A stretch of 64,000 nt of DNA from Candidatus Pelagibacter sp. RS40 (GTDB taxonomy: Bacteria; Pseudomonadota; Alphaproteobacteria; Pelagibacterales; Pelagibacteraceae): assembly GCF_002101295.1 (NCBI RefSeq), contig NZ_CP020778.1, positions 1,314,806 through 1,378,805 of the forward strand, written 5' to 3'. The position numbers were made by a program, and so were the translations under genes. The notes under the pieces are model-generated. The model was given only the letters and a program-made list of their open reading frames with translations. It was not told the DNA's origin and made no database searches. Position 1 is the first letter of the stretch; every line of letters begins with the position of its first letter. Below are positions 1 through 8,880 of the stretch, in pieces.

Positions 1-886
1 TGATGATGTTTTTTTTGATAAAAAGAGACGTCTTGTCGTATCAACAGATACATATAATGAAAAAATTCACTTTAAAAATACTAAAAAACCAGATTTAATA
101 ATAAAAAAAATTATTCGTTCCTCTATATCCGATTTAATTTGCAAAGGTGTTAAACCTAAATATATTTTTTTATCAGCTTCAATAAATAATAGGTTGTCTA
201 ATCAACCTAATTTTTTATTAATTGTGAAATCTTTAAAAGAAGAATTAAAAAAATATAAACTATTACTTAGTGGTGGAGACACAACATATTCTAGTACCAC
301 ATCATTCACAGTTACTGTAATTGGCTTTGCAACAAAAATTGTAAAAAGAAATAATTCAGATATTGGTGATGCGATTTTTGTTACTGGTAATATAGGTGAT
401 GCCTATGCTGGATTAAAAATTTTAAATAAAAACATTAAATCTACTAAAAGTTTAGAAAATTATTTTATAAAAAAATATTATATCCCTGATATTGCTTTCA
501 AAATATACAAATATTTGCCTTCAATTGCATCTTCATCAATTGATATATCTGATGGCCTTATTTTAGATCTTGAAAGAATGATTAATAATCAAAATTTAGG
601 ATATATTTTATCAATTAAAGATGTTCCAATATCTAAAAATCTTCAAAAATTAATAGGGTTAAATAATTTTCAAAAGAAAAATTTTGTTTCTAATGGTGAT
701 GATTACCAAGTACTTTTTACATCTTCTTTAAAGAAAGTTGAGCAAATAAAAAAATTATCAAAGAGAATCAATATAAAAATTACAAAAATAGGTAGTATCA
801 CGAATAAGCCCAATCAAATTATAAATACTAATGGAAATTATCTAAAAAGTATTAAAAATAAAGGTTATTTGCACAAGTTTAAATAA
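1..886 (+). CDS. thiL: Thiamine-monophosphate kinase, 5'-truncated by window edge
   Basis: ATP-dependent phosphorylation of thiamine monophosphate to thiamine diphosphate, the last step of the cofactor pathway. The open frame starts at base 2 and has no start codon in the window. The first visible residues, DDVFF then VVSTDTYNEKIHF, match the metal- and ATP-binding N-terminal segment of the ThiL/PurM fold; ISDLICKG.KP and LLSGGDTT follow, and SIDISDG and SNGDDYQVLF lie in the C-terminal half. About 294 codons are present, so probably only some 20-30 N-terminal residues are missing. The TTG at 194 lies inside the conserved fold and is not the real start. It is followed after 77 bases by hppA on the same strand. 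Confidence 0.9.
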   Translation, partial: DDVFFDKKRRLVVSTDTYNEKIHFKNTKKPDLIIKKIIRSSISDLICKGVKPKYIFLSASINNRLSNQPNFLLIVKSLKEELKKYKLLLSGGDTTYSSTTSFTVTVIGFATKIVKRNNSDIGDAIFVTGNIGDAYAGLKILNKNIKSTKSLENYFIKKYYIPDIAFKIYKYLPSIASSSIDISDGLILDLERMINNQNLGYILSIKDVPISKNLQKLIGLNNFQKKNFVSNGDDYQVLFTSSLKKVEQIKKLSKRINIKITKIGSITNKPNQIINTNGNYLKSIKNKGYLHKFK

Positions 887-963
887 GTTAAATATTGCCT
901 TTTAGCTTTATTTTTGTAATGTCCGCATTTTAAAAAACAAACCAAAAGAATTTTAAGGAAATT

Positions 964-3075
964 ATGAACTCATCTATCGAAACAATATTACTCTATACAA
1001 TATTTGCTGGTTTACTCTCTATAGTCTATGGATTTGTAACTGGTTCAAATATTTTAAAATCAAGTGCAGGTAATAGCAAAATGCAAGAGATTGCATCTGC
1101 TATACAAATTGGGGCAAAAGCATATTTAAATAGACAATATAAAACTATAGCTATAGTTGGAGTAGTTGTTTTAGTAATAATTAGTTTCGCTTTTTCAATA
1201 TTAGTGGGGATTGGTTATTTAATTGGTGCAGCCTTATCTGGAATAGCAGGTTACGTAGGTATGCTTGTATCAGTACAAGCTAACGTCAGAACAGCGGAGG
1301 CCTCAAGAAAAGGCTTAGCAGAGGGTTTGTCAGTAGCGTTTAAGTCTGGTGCAATAACTGGTATGTTGGTTGCTGGTTTAGCTTTATTATCAATTGCAGT
1401 TTATTATTACATACTTCTAAAGTCTGGTGTTGATGAAAGAGAAATCGTTAATGCTTTAGTTGCTTTAGGATTTGGTGCTTCATTAATTTCTATCTTTGCA
1501 AGATTAGGCGGTGGAATTTTTACAAAAGGAGCAGATGTTGGAGCTGATTTAGTTGGAAAAGTTGAAGCAGGTATTCCTGAGGATGATCCAAGAAATCCAG
1601 CAGTGATTGCAGACAATGTTGGAGATAATGTTGGTGATTGTGCCGGTATGGCTGCCGATTTATTTGAGACTTATGCCGTTACAATAGTAGCTACAATGGT
1701 TTTATCATCTATTTTTTTTCAATCAGATATTAGTATGATGATATACCCTTTAACAATCGGTGGAGCATGTATAATTACTTCAATTATCGGTACATTCTTT
1801 GTTAAATTAGGAAATTCGAAAAATGTTATGAATGCTTTATATAAAGGTTTTATAGCAACAGCAATTTTATCTTTAGTAGTATTATATCCTGTTACAGATT
1901 ATGTGATTGGTTTAGATGCCAATTATAGCTTTGGCGATACTACATTTACAGGAATGAGTTTATATTATTGTGGCGTTGTTGGTTTAATTATAACTGGATT
2001 ACTCATATGGATTACTGAATATTACACAGGTACAGATTATCGTCCCGTTAAGACTGTAGCAGCTTCTTCAACAACCGGTCATGGTACAAATGTTATTCAG
2101 GGTTTAGCTATTTCTATGGAAGCAACAGCTGTACCAGCATTAATAATTGTTGCTGGAATACTAATAACAAATGCAATTGCTGGTTTATTTGGTATTGCTA
2201 TTGCTGTAACAACAATGCTTGCATTAGCTGGAATGGTTGTAGCACTTGATGCATACGGACCTGTAACAGATAACGCTGGAGGAATTGCAGAAATGTCTAA
2301 TCTGCCAAAAAATGTTAGAAAAACAACAGATGCATTAGATGCGGTAGGTAATACAACAAAAGCCGTAACTAAAGGATATGCTATAGGATCTGCTGGTTTA
2401 GGTGCTTTGGTTTTATTTGCTGCATACACAGAGGATATTAAGTATTTTTCACAAGAGGCTGGTTCAAAGCTAGAGGGAATAGTTGTCTCTTTTGATTTGT
2501 CAAATCCATTTGTAGTTGTTGGTTTATTAATTGGTGGAATGCTTCCATATTTATTTGGTTCAATGGGAATGCAAGCAGTTGGTAGAGCAGGTGGTGCTGT
2601 TGTAATTGAGGTTAGAAGACAATTTAAAAAAATTCCCGGAATAATGAAACGTAAAGCAAAACCAGATTATGGTAGACTTGTTGATTTATTAACTAAAGCA
2701 GCAATTAAGGAAATGGTGATACCTTCATTGTTGCCAGTTTTATCTCCAATTGTTTTATATATAATAATTTTACCAATAGGCGGTCAAGTCGCTGCTTTAT
2801 CCTCAGTTGGAGCAATGCTGCTTGGAGTAATTATAACTGGATTATTCGTTGCTGTTTCTATGACAGCAGGTGGTGGAGCTTGGGATAATGCAAAGAAATA
2901 CATAGAGGATGGTAAATTCGGCGGAAAAGGATCTGAGGCTCATAAAGCTGCAGTCACAGGTGACACAGTTGGAGATCCTTACAAAGATACAGCTGGTCCA
3001 GCTGTAAATCCAATGATTAAAATTACAAATATTGTTGCTTTATTGCTACTAGCAGTAATCGCCGGTGGTCATTAG
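964..3075 (+). CDS. hppA: Membrane-bound proton-translocating pyrophosphatase
   Basis: Integral-membrane pyrophosphatase (703 aa, about 16 helices) that couples hydrolysis of PPi to H+ export across the inner membrane. The substrate loop is clear at residues ~195-235: [19 protein letters not shown] followed by [19 protein letters not shown]. The acidic segments [19 protein letters not shown] and [14 protein letters not shown] are also present. Lys466 in [10 protein letters not shown] is the residue that marks the K+-independent subclass in this family; K+-dependent enzymes have Ala there. That favours an H+ pump, by family knowledge. AAGGAA at 955-960 is a good ribosome binding site. The 3' end overlaps convergent bamE by 4 bp, leaving no room for a separate terminator. 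Confidence 0.97.
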   Translation: MNSSIETILLYTIFAGLLSIVYGFVTGSNILKSSAGNSKMQEIASAIQIGAKAYLNRQYKTIAIVGVVVLVIISFAFSILVGIGYLIGAALSGIAGYVGMLVSVQANVRTAEASRKGLAEGLSVAFKSGAITGMLVAGLALLSIAVYYYILLKSGVDEREIVNALVALGFGASLISIFARLGGGIFTKGADVGADLVGKVEAGIPEDDPRNPAVIADNVGDNVGDCAGMAADLFETYAVTIVATMVLSSIFFQSDISMMIYPLTIGGACIITSIIGTFFVKLGNSKNVMNALYKGFIATAILSLVVLYPVTDYVIGLDANYSFGDTTFTGMSLYYCGVVGLIITGLLIWITEYYTGTDYRPVKTVAASSTTGHGTNVIQGLAISMEATAVPALIIVAGILITNAIAGLFGIAIAVTTMLALAGMVVALDAYGPVTDNAGGIAEMSNLPKNVRKTTDALDAVGNTTKAVTKGYAIGSAGLGALVLFAAYTEDIKYFSQEAGSKLEGIVVSFDLSNPFVVVGLLIGGMLPYLFGSMGMQAVGRAGGAVVIEVRRQFKKIPGIMKRKAKPDYGRLVDLLTKAAIKEMVIPSLLPVLSPIVLYIIILPIGGQVAALSSVGAMLLGVIITGLFVAVSMTAGGGAWDNAKKYIEDGKFGGKGSEAHKAAVTGDTVGDPYKDTAGPAVNPMIKITNIVALLLLAVIAGGH

Positions 3076-3533
3076 TCTTGGTTAGTTCTATTTCTTGCGG
3101 GGGCGTTAACTTTCTCCCGCAGGCTTGAAAATATATTATATATAGTATTATCTTGTTCAAATTCTTTTGTAGTAATTTTTTTAACGTATTTTAAATCGTT
3201 CATATCATTGAGATTAACCAATTTCTTATTTTTTACTAAGCCTTTGTTATTAAATTCAATAACTAAAATATTATTTTTATTAATTTTTTTTTTACCCAGC
3301 TTAAATAAAGATTGGTTTGTTTGCTTTCTTTCTATATAGAACCATTTATTTGAATTGAATTTACTAATAGAGGAGGGGTGTCCAATAACTTCAATTATAT
3401 CATTTTTATTTGATTTATTAATTACTATATTTTCTAATTTATTCTCAAGAGAAATAAAACCGTGGTTTTTTGATACTTTATTTGAAGAACAAGCGGTGAT
3501 AAAAAAAACAATCAGTAATAATAAAAAACGCAT
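3072..3533 (-). CDS. bamE: BamE/SmpA-OmlA family outer-membrane assembly lipoprotein
   Basis: Probable BamE, the small lipoprotein of the beta-barrel assembly machine acting at the periplasmic face of the outer membrane. The N-terminus [17 protein letters not shown] is a lipoprotein signal with lipobox ITAC (Cys15). The middle holds the SmpA/OmlA pattern: [17 protein letters not shown], then NKWFYIERK and a [11 protein letters not shown] strand. At 153 aa it is longer than E. coli BamE (113 aa). The last ~12 residues ([11 protein letters not shown]) are compositionally unlike the rest and are read through a GC-rich inverted repeat. Its start codon abuts the divergent start of the next gene with no spacer. 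Position next to the bc1 chaperone and plsX cluster is a common alphaproteobacterial order. Confidence 0.85.
   Translation of the reverse strand: MRFLLLLIVFFITACSSNKVSKNHGFISLENKLENIVINKSNKNDIIEVIGHPSSISKFNSNKWFYIERKQTNQSLFKLGKKKINKNNILVIEFNNKGLVKNKKLVNLNDMNDLKYVKKITTKEFEQDNTIYNIFSSLREKVNAPARNRTNQD
3096..3121. repeat. GC-rich inverted repeat inside the 3' end of bamE
   Basis: TGCGGG (3096-3101) pairs with CCCGCA (3116-3121) around a 14-base loop in an otherwise AT-rich region. It lies just past the hppA stop and inside the bamE C-terminal codons. There is no U-run after it on either strand, so a standard intrinsic terminator is not supported. It may stabilise the hppA mRNA 3' end or limit convergent transcription; this is inference. 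Confidence 0.4.
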
Positions 3534-4007
3534 ATGAATTCCGAATATTTAAATATTTACAACAATTTAATTAAATTAACTAGAAATAAAAATCTATACT
3601 TAAACCTTGAGAGAAATGATGAATTCTCTGATCGACTATTATTTCTTATGTTTCACTTTGCATTATTCTTGAAAAAATTTAAATCAGAAATTAATAAAAA
3701 AAAATCACAAGAATTATTCGATTTTTTTGTAAGACAAATTGAACTTTCTATTAGAGAAATAGGTTATGGTGATGTATCTGTTAATAAAAAAATGAAAGAA
3801 TACGTAAATATGTTTTATGCTATACTTGATAAAATCGAAGTCACTGATATGTCAATTGACGAAAATATTGCAAATTTTTTCAGAAAAATATTCAATTTAG
3901 ATAAAAATATTAAGTTTTACGCGAATTATTATAAAAAATATAATGAATACCTTTCAAATAATACTTTAAATAACTTTACAAAAGATATAATAAACCATAA
4001 TTTTTAA
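3534..4007 (+). CDS. Ubiquinol-cytochrome c chaperone family protein (CBP3-like)
   Basis: A 157-aa homolog of the CBP3/UQCC1 chaperone that helps assemble cytochrome bc1 by binding newly made cytochrome b. Visible family features are [16 protein letters not shown] near residue 35, the segment [20 protein letters not shown] near 62-82, then [20 protein letters not shown]. The start ATG shares the CATATG junction with divergent bamE, so the promoter must lie inside bamE. It is followed after 2 bases by rpmF. In many alphaproteobacteria a YceD (DUF177) gene lies between this chaperone and plsX; none is present here. The protein is shorter than mitochondrial CBP3 but close to bacterial members. 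Confidence 0.8.
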   Translation: MNSEYLNIYNNLIKLTRNKNLYLNLERNDEFSDRLLFLMFHFALFLKKFKSEINKKKSQELFDFFVRQIELSIREIGYGDVSVNKKMKEYVNMFYAILDKIEVTDMSIDENIANFFRKIFNLDKNIKFYANYYKKYNEYLSNNTLNNFTKDIINHNF

Positions 4008-4009
4008 AT

Positions 4010-4189
4010 ATGGCTGTACCTAAACGTAAAACGACAAAATCTAGAGCTGGTATGAGAAGATCTCATATTAAAGTTTCATCTAAAAATATAATTGAAGATA
4101 AAAAATCCGGTGAGTACAGATTATCTCATCACTTAGATTTAAAAACTGGATTTTACAAAGGAAGACAAGTTTTAGATCCTAAAGAGTAG
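4010..4189 (+). CDS. rpmF: 50S ribosomal protein L32
   Basis: A 59-aa large-subunit protein. [19 protein letters not shown] at the N-terminus is the L32 signature, followed by [20 protein letters not shown]. The paired CxxC zinc ligands found in zinc-type L32 are absent, so this is the cysteine-free form, as in many proteobacteria. It lies 2 bases after the bc1 chaperone gene and 6 bases before plsX, the widespread rpmF-plsX pairing, and is probably cotranscribed with both. Confidence 0.95.
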   Translation: MAVPKRKTTKSRAGMRRSHIKVSSKNIIEDKKSGEYRLSHHLDLKTGFYKGRQVLDPKE

Positions 4190-4195
4190 TTTTTT

Positions 4196-5203
4196 ATGAC
4201 AGATCATATTACCATTGCTATTGACGCAATGGGTGGTGAAAATTCACCTGATAAAACCATAGAAGGTATTTCACATCATCTTAAAAACTCAGATAATTCA
4301 TTTTATTTAATCTTTGGAAATGAAAAATTGATAAACCCACTTATTAAAAAATATAAAATAAACTCGGATAAATACAAAATAATTCACACAGAGAAAATTA
4401 TAGAGGATACAGATTCAGCTTTAGGCGCAGCTAAAAAAGGGAAAGATACAAGTCTTTGGCTCGCAATGGAAAGCTTAAAAAAAGGAGAGTCCGATTGTGT
4501 AGTTTCAGCTGGTAATACTGGTGCACTTTTTGTTATAGCAAAACTTAATCTTGAAATGATAACAAACATTGACAAACCCGCGTTATCAGCTTTATGGCCA
4601 AATAAAAATGGAATGAATGTGGTTCTTGATTTAGGAGCAAACATAGAATGTAATGAAAAAAATTTAATTGATTTTAGTGTAATGGGTTCAGCTTTACATA
4701 AATCATTATTTGAAAAAGAAATCTCCAAAGTGGCGTTACTTAATATTGGCTCTGAAGAAATAAAAGGAAATACAATTATTAAAAATACATACCAAGCCCT
4801 AAATGATAAAAAAAATAATTTATTTGAATTTTGTGGCTATATTGAAGGAAATCATATTATGGATGGAGATGTAAATGTAATAGTAACAGATGGTTTTACC
4901 GGTAATATTGCCTTGAAAACAGCAGAAGGCACAGCGAATTTTATAACATCTGAACTTAAAAAATCTATGACATCAAATTTCATAGGAAAATTTTCATCTT
5001 TATTAAATATAAAAAATTTTAAAAAATTCAAAAATAAACTAGATCCCAGATTATATAATGGCGCTATATTACTTGGATTGAACAAGCCAGTAATAAAAAG
5101 CCATGGATCAACAGATGCAATTGGATTTGCAAATTCTCTTAAAGTTAGTGAAAAAGTTATAAAAGGACGATTGATTGATAAAATTAAAGAAAATATAAAT
5201 TAA
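4196..5203 (+). CDS. plsX: Phosphate acyltransferase PlsX
   Basis: Makes acyl-phosphate from acyl-ACP and phosphate, feeding PlsY in phospholipid synthesis; peripheral inner-membrane enzyme. The 335-aa sequence starts MTDHITIAIDAMGGENSPD, the usual PlsX N-terminus, and has ESDCVVSAGNTGAL near residue 100, VVLDLGANIEC near 140, VNVIVTDGFTGNIALKTAEG near 225 and KPVIKSHGSTDA near 300. Length and motifs are complete. In most proteobacteria fabH follows plsX; here ihfA starts 3 bases after the stop, so fabH is absent from its usual place. Confidence 0.97.
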   Translation: MTDHITIAIDAMGGENSPDKTIEGISHHLKNSDNSFYLIFGNEKLINPLIKKYKINSDKYKIIHTEKIIEDTDSALGAAKKGKDTSLWLAMESLKKGESDCVVSAGNTGALFVIAKLNLEMITNIDKPALSALWPNKNGMNVVLDLGANIECNEKNLIDFSVMGSALHKSLFEKEISKVALLNIGSEEIKGNTIIKNTYQALNDKKNNLFEFCGYIEGNHIMDGDVNVIVTDGFTGNIALKTAEGTANFITSELKKSMTSNFIGKFSSLLNIKNFKKFKNKLDPRLYNGAILLGLNKPVIKSHGSTDAIGFANSLKVSEKVIKGRLIDKIKENIN

Positions 5204-5206
5204 TCA

Positions 5207-5497
5207 ATGAGAATCAACCTGACAAAAAAACAAATTGTTAATTCAATTTATATGCAAATTGGGTTTTCAAAAAAAATTTCAGAAAGTTTACTTGAGGATG
5301 TTTTTCAAATAATATTAAAAAATCTTATTTCAAACAAAAAAGTAAAGATTGCAAAATTTGGTACGTTTTCATTAAGAAATAAAAATGAACGTATTGGGAG
5401 AAATCCAAAGACAAAAGAAGTTAAAATAATTTCATCACGAAAAGTTGTTTTATTCAAACCTTCAAAAGAATTAAAAAATTACATAAATAATGACTAA
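5207..5497 (+). CDS. ihfA: Integration host factor alpha subunit (HU/IHF family)
   Basis: A 96-aa DNA-bending nucleoid protein of the HU/IHF fold. Visible are the N-terminal helices (LTKKQIVNSIYMQIGFSKK), the core VKIAKFGTFSLRNKNER and the DNA-inserting arm with its Pro in GRNPKTKEVKIISSRKVV. The position between plsX and a MerR gene is the standard alphaproteobacterial ihfA context and is the reason for calling alpha over HU. It overlaps the next gene by 8 bases, suggesting translational coupling. Confidence 0.88.
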   Translation: MRINLTKKQIVNSIYMQIGFSKKISESLLEDVFQIILKNLISNKKVKIAKFGTFSLRNKNERIGRNPKTKEVKIISSRKVVLFKPSKELKNYINND

Positions 5498-5858
5498 AAA
5501 AACTTTTGATGCATATAAAACAATTAGTGAAGTAGCTGAAATTCTGAATTTAGTTAATTCAAAAAATGGATCATTATCAACACATACACTAAGATATTGG
5601 GAAAAAGAATTTAAACAAATTAAACCGAAAATTTTAGCAGGCAATAGAAGATACTATGATGTTAAAACTATAGAGATAATTAAAAATATAAAATTTTTAT
5701 TAAAAGACAAAGGTATGACAATTGAAGGAGTTAAAAAGCGACTAGATAATGATGAAACAGATCTTGACGAAACAGTTAATATATCTATAAACACAAAAAA
5801 TATTTTAAAAACTAAACTAAACAAAATTTCTAAACTGATAAAAGAAATAAAAAAATAG
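5490..5858 (+). CDS. MerR-family transcriptional regulator
   Basis: A 122-aa regulator with an N-terminal winged-helix domain: KTISEVAEILNLVNSK, then HTLRYWEKEFKQIKP and the wing AGNRRYYDVKTIEIIKNI. A short C-terminal helix (about residues 85-122) would dimerise. There are no cysteines in the C-terminal part, so a metal- or thiol-sensing role like MerR or SoxR is not indicated. The ihfA-merR pair before rpmG is conserved in alphaproteobacteria, but the target genes are not known to me. It ends 1 base before rpmG. Confidence 0.88.
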   Translation: MTKKTFDAYKTISEVAEILNLVNSKNGSLSTHTLRYWEKEFKQIKPKILAGNRRYYDVKTIEIIKNIKFLLKDKGMTIEGVKKRLDNDETDLDETVNISINTKNILKTKLNKISKLIKEIKK

Positions 5859-5859
5859 A

Positions 5860-6051
5860 ATGGCAAAAAAAACACACGTAAAAGTTAGACTTGTTCCAGA
5901 AGCTAAACCAGATAGTCCATTTTTCTATTATGTAAAAAAACCTGCTGGTGGTGAAAAAGCGAAGGTAAAACTAAAGGCAAAGAAATATAATCCTGCTACG
6001 AGAAAACATGAAGTTTTTGTTGAAAAAAAACTTCCACCACACAGTAAATAA
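5860..6051 (+). CDS. rpmG: 50S ribosomal protein L33
   Basis: A 63-aa large-subunit protein. MAKKTHVKVRLVPEA, FFYYVKKPAGGEKAK, KAKKYNPATRKHEVFVEKKL match proteobacterial L33. There are no cysteines, so this is the zinc-free type. The gene is last in the run that begins with the bc1 chaperone. Its TAA stop is immediately followed by the stop of the convergent chorismate mutase gene, with no spacer. Confidence 0.95.
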   Translation: MAKKTHVKVRLVPEAKPDSPFFYYVKKPAGGEKAKVKLKAKKYNPATRKHEVFVEKKLPPHSK

Positions 6052-6342
6052 TTATTTTTTTTTAAAATTTCTTCTCTCGTAATCGATATATGCGAAAATC
6101 ATATTTTTCCATATCCGATTAGTTATTTTGGGATCGATTTTTTTTTTTAGTGATTTTTTTTTTATATTATTAAGGATTTTTGCGATTCTTTTTTTATCAA
6201 CTATTTCACTTTTGTGATCTTTAAGCTTAAGGACATTTTTGACTATATTGCTTCTTATACTTATTAGACTTAATAATTTATTATCTAAGATATCTAACCT
6301 TTTTCTAAGTGCATTTAATTTTTTTCTATTTTCTGGCGACAT
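6052..6342 (-). CDS. Chorismate mutase (AroQ class)
   Basis: A 96-aa single-domain, all-helical AroQ enzyme converting chorismate to prephenate for phenylalanine and tyrosine synthesis. The pattern LRKRLDILDNKLLSLISIRSNIV gives the N-terminal active-site Arg and the LL..R helix; KRIAKILNNIKKKSLKK and ITNRIWKNMIFAYIDYERR complete helices 2 and 3. In enteric bacteria this domain is fused to prephenate dehydratase; here it stands alone. It ends base-to-base against rpmG and is divergent from ctaA, with only 43 bases between the start codons for both promoters. Confidence 0.85.
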   Translation of the reverse strand: MSPENRKKLNALRKRLDILDNKLLSLISIRSNIVKNVLKLKDHKSEIVDKKRIAKILNNIKKKSLKKKIDPKITNRIWKNMIFAYIDYERRNFKKK

Positions 6343-6385
6343 TTCAACAATTGGAATTCTATATAAATATTATATTTAAATAAGC

Positions 6386-7420
6386 ATGTACATAGAAATT
6401 AATAATAAATATAGACCCTATATTGCTCAATGGTTATTAGTAATGTTTTTATTAGTTTCTATAATGATAATTATTGGTGGCTTAACTAGGTTAACAGATT
6501 CAGGTTTATCAATAACTGAGTGGGAGTTTTTTAAAGGTTTCTTCCCTCCAGTGAGTAAAAGTACTTGGAATGAATATTTTGAAGCATATAAAAAAATTCC
6601 TGAATTTCAATTACAGAACTTCAGCATGTCTCTCAGTGAGTTCAAAGTAATATTTTGGTGGGAATGGTTTCACAGATTTTTTGGAAGATTGATTGGTTTA
6701 TGTTTTTTACTTCCTTTGATATATTTTTCTTTTAAAATCAAATTAATAAATCTACTTCATTATTATTTGATATTCTTATTAATATGTTTTCAAGGTTTTA
6801 TTGGATGGTATATGGTAAGTAGTGGTTTAGTCGATAGAGTGGACGTAAGTCATTACAGGTTATCTGCCCATTTATTGATTGCTTTTTTAATTTTATCATT
6901 AATTTTATGGAATTATTTAAAATTAATAAAAATTAAAAGCACATTAAACAAGTTAAATCCTATAATTCCTCTTTTATTTATTATTTTAATTTTTACTCAA
7001 ATAGTTATTGGTGCATTTGTATCAGGGATGGATGCAGGTAAAATTTATAATTCTTGGCCTTTAATGGGTAATTCATATTTTCCAGATGATAATAATATAA
7101 TTAATTTATTTAAATTATCTGCATTTAACGATCCATCATTAGTCCAATTTATTCACAGAAACTTAGCTTACGTTATAGTAATTTTTTATTTATTTATTGT
7201 TTATAAAATTTATAAAGCAAAGATGTTTGGTTTATATAAATCGGTAAATGTATTAGGTATTTTACTTATTTTTCAGATTATTTTAGGAATTGTGACAGTT
7301 ATATATGGTGCACAGATATATATTGCATCTGTACACCAAATAAGTTCAATTTTCTTAGTAAGTGCTTGTATATATTTTTATTTTATAAATACAAATTCTA
7401 ACTTACAGCCTTCAAACTAG
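6386..7420 (+). CDS. ctaA: Heme A synthase (CtaA/Cox15 type 2)
   Basis: Oxidises the C8 methyl of heme O to a formyl group to make heme A for the aa3 cytochrome oxidase. The 344-aa integral-membrane protein has about eight helices. GGLTRLTDSGLSITEWEFFKG follows the first helix, EWFHRFFGRLIG carries a heme-ligand His of helix 2, SHYRLSAHLLIA lies mid-protein, and LVQFIHRNLAYV and ASVHQISSIFLVS are in the C-terminal repeat. It is the Cox15-like form usual in alphaproteobacteria. The 3' end overlaps the convergent metY gene by 23 bases, inside its last codons. Confidence 0.93.
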   Translation: MYIEINNKYRPYIAQWLLVMFLLVSIMIIIGGLTRLTDSGLSITEWEFFKGFFPPVSKSTWNEYFEAYKKIPEFQLQNFSMSLSEFKVIFWWEWFHRFFGRLIGLCFLLPLIYFSFKIKLINLLHYYLIFLLICFQGFIGWYMVSSGLVDRVDVSHYRLSAHLLIAFLILSLILWNYLKLIKIKSTLNKLNPIIPLLFIILIFTQIVIGAFVSGMDAGKIYNSWPLMGNSYFPDDNNIINLFKLSAFNDPSLVQFIHRNLAYVIVIFYLFIVYKIYKAKMFGLYKSVNVLGILLIFQIILGIVTVIYGAQIYIASVHQISSIFLVSACIYFYFINTNSNLQPSN

Positions 7421-8723
7421 GTTTGCCCGAGGCACCTAATGCTTGATCCAAATCAGCGATAATATCATCAGGATGTTCTATACCTATTGAAAGTCTAACA
7501 TATCCAGGCGTTACTCCTGCTGCTAGTAATTCTTCCTCTGTTAATTGACTATGTGTAGTTGTAGCAGGATGAATTGCTAAACTTCTTGCATCGCCAATAT
7601 TTGCTACATGATAAAACATTTTAAGAGCTTCTATGAATTTTTTACCAGCCTCAACTCCACCTTTTACTTCAATACCAACTAATGCTCCATTGCCTCCCTT
7701 TAAGTACTTCTTGGATCTCTCGGCAATTTCACCTTTATGAAGAGTAGGGTAAATAACTCTTTCAACACTTTTATGTTTTGTTAAAAAATCAACAACCTTC
7801 TGAGCATTAGAACAATGCTGTTTCATTCGTAAAGGTGCAGTTTCAAGTCCTTGAATAATTCCCCAAGCATTATCAGGAGCTAAAGGTGCGCCTAAATCTC
7901 TTAACAAACATACTCTTGCTCTTACCGCAAATGATACATTTGCACCAGTCAACTGAGGAACAACCTCACCCCATTTAGCTCCTCCATAACTCGCATCCGG
8001 TTCATTAAATAATGGCTGTCTTTTTGGATCAGCAGTCCAGTCGAAATTACCTCCATCTACCAAAGCACCACCAATAACAGTTCCATGGCCTCCTATAAAT
8101 TTAGTAAGTGAGTGAACTACAACAGCCGCACCATGTTCTAAAGGTTTACATATAACTGGAGCTGCCGTGTTATCCATAATTAATGGTATGTTATGTTTTC
8201 TTCCAATATCTGAAACCTCTTTAATTGGAAAAACTCTTAAATAAGGATTTGGTAATGTTTCAGCATAAAAACATCTAGTTTTTTCATCTATAAGTTTTTC
8301 AAAATTTTTTGGATCTGAAGGATCAGCGTATCTACACTCAATACCCAATTTTTTGAGAGTATGAGTAAATAAATTAACAGTTCCTCCATATAAATCTGTT
8401 GAACTAATGAAATTGTCCCCTGATTGACAAACATTCATTATTGCAAATGTTGATGCTGCTTGACCTGATCCCACAGTTACTGAAGCCAAACCACCTTCTA
8501 ATGCTGCAACTCTTTTTTCAAGAACATCGTTTGTTGGATTCATTATTCTTGTATAAATGTTACCAAATTCTTTTAGTGCAAATAAATTTGCTGCATGATC
8601 TGTATCATTAAATTGATATGAAGTAGTTCTGTAAACAGGAACTGCTACTGATGTTGTAGCTGGATCACTTCTATAATCTCCTCCATGAAGAGCAATTGTT
8701 TCTGGATTTTTTGATTTTGTCAT
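7398..8723 (-). CDS. metY: O-acetylhomoserine sulfhydrylase (MetY), SAM-pseudoknot-linked copy
   Basis: PLP enzyme of the Cys/Met metabolism family (441 aa) joining O-acetylhomoserine with sulfide or methanethiol to give homocysteine or methionine. The internal PLP lysine is in VVHSLTKFIGGHGT (about residue 206); the N-terminus ETIALHGGDYRSDPATTS and YTRIMNPTNDVLEKRVAALE are typical of MetY, as is the C-terminal LSIGIEHPDDIIADLDQAL. The SD is an unusual G-run, AGGGGGA, 7 bases before the ATG, and it can pair with an upstream CCC inside a pseudoknot, so translation is probably SAM-controlled. Two MetY paralogs occur within 5 kb. Substrate choice cannot be decided from sequence alone. Confidence 0.93.
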   Translation of the reverse strand: MTKSKNPETIALHGGDYRSDPATTSVAVPVYRTTSYQFNDTDHAANLFALKEFGNIYTRIMNPTNDVLEKRVAALEGGLASVTVGSGQAASTFAIMNVCQSGDNFISSTDLYGGTVNLFTHTLKKLGIECRYADPSDPKNFEKLIDEKTRCFYAETLPNPYLRVFPIKEVSDIGRKHNIPLIMDNTAAPVICKPLEHGAAVVVHSLTKFIGGHGTVIGGALVDGGNFDWTADPKRQPLFNEPDASYGGAKWGEVVPQLTGANVSFAVRARVCLLRDLGAPLAPDNAWGIIQGLETAPLRMKQHCSNAQKVVDFLTKHKSVERVIYPTLHKGEIAERSKKYLKGGNGALVGIEVKGGVEAGKKFIEALKMFYHVANIGDARSLAIHPATTTHSQLTEEELLAAGVTPGYVRLSIGIEHPDDIIADLDQALGASGKPSLKAVS

Positions 8724-8728
8724 AATTT

Positions 8729-8799
8729 CCCCCTTAATTTGACTATTTAACTGTAATGAGAATTTACAATCAAGATAAAATTTGGGTTACATGAAAGAC
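8729..8799 (-). promoter_or_regulatory. SAM-II/SAM-V-like H-type pseudoknot riboswitch candidate upstream of metY
   Basis: On the minus strand, reading toward metY, TGTAA (8791-8787) is followed directly by CCC (8786-8784). UUACA (8756-8752) pairs with the first segment, and the G-run at 8733-8729, which is the ribosome binding site, can pair with the CCC. The order stem 1 5', stem 2 5', stem 1 3', A/U-rich connector with GUUAAAU, stem 2 3' is the H-type topology of SAM-II and SAM-V. SAM-V riboswitches are established upstream of metY in Ca. Pelagibacter, where ligand binding hides the ribosome binding site. The class call is from topology and context. Confidence 0.7.
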
Positions 8800-8880
8800 T
8801 ATGAAAAAAAACAATAGTATTTATTAAAAAAAAATAAATTCTATCTTTAAGATTCAATTAATAATAGAAAATTGTGTTAT

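Noticed and set aside
1..193. Treating thiL as starting at TTG 194
   Set aside because: The frame is open to base 2 and the upstream codons encode conserved ThiL residues.
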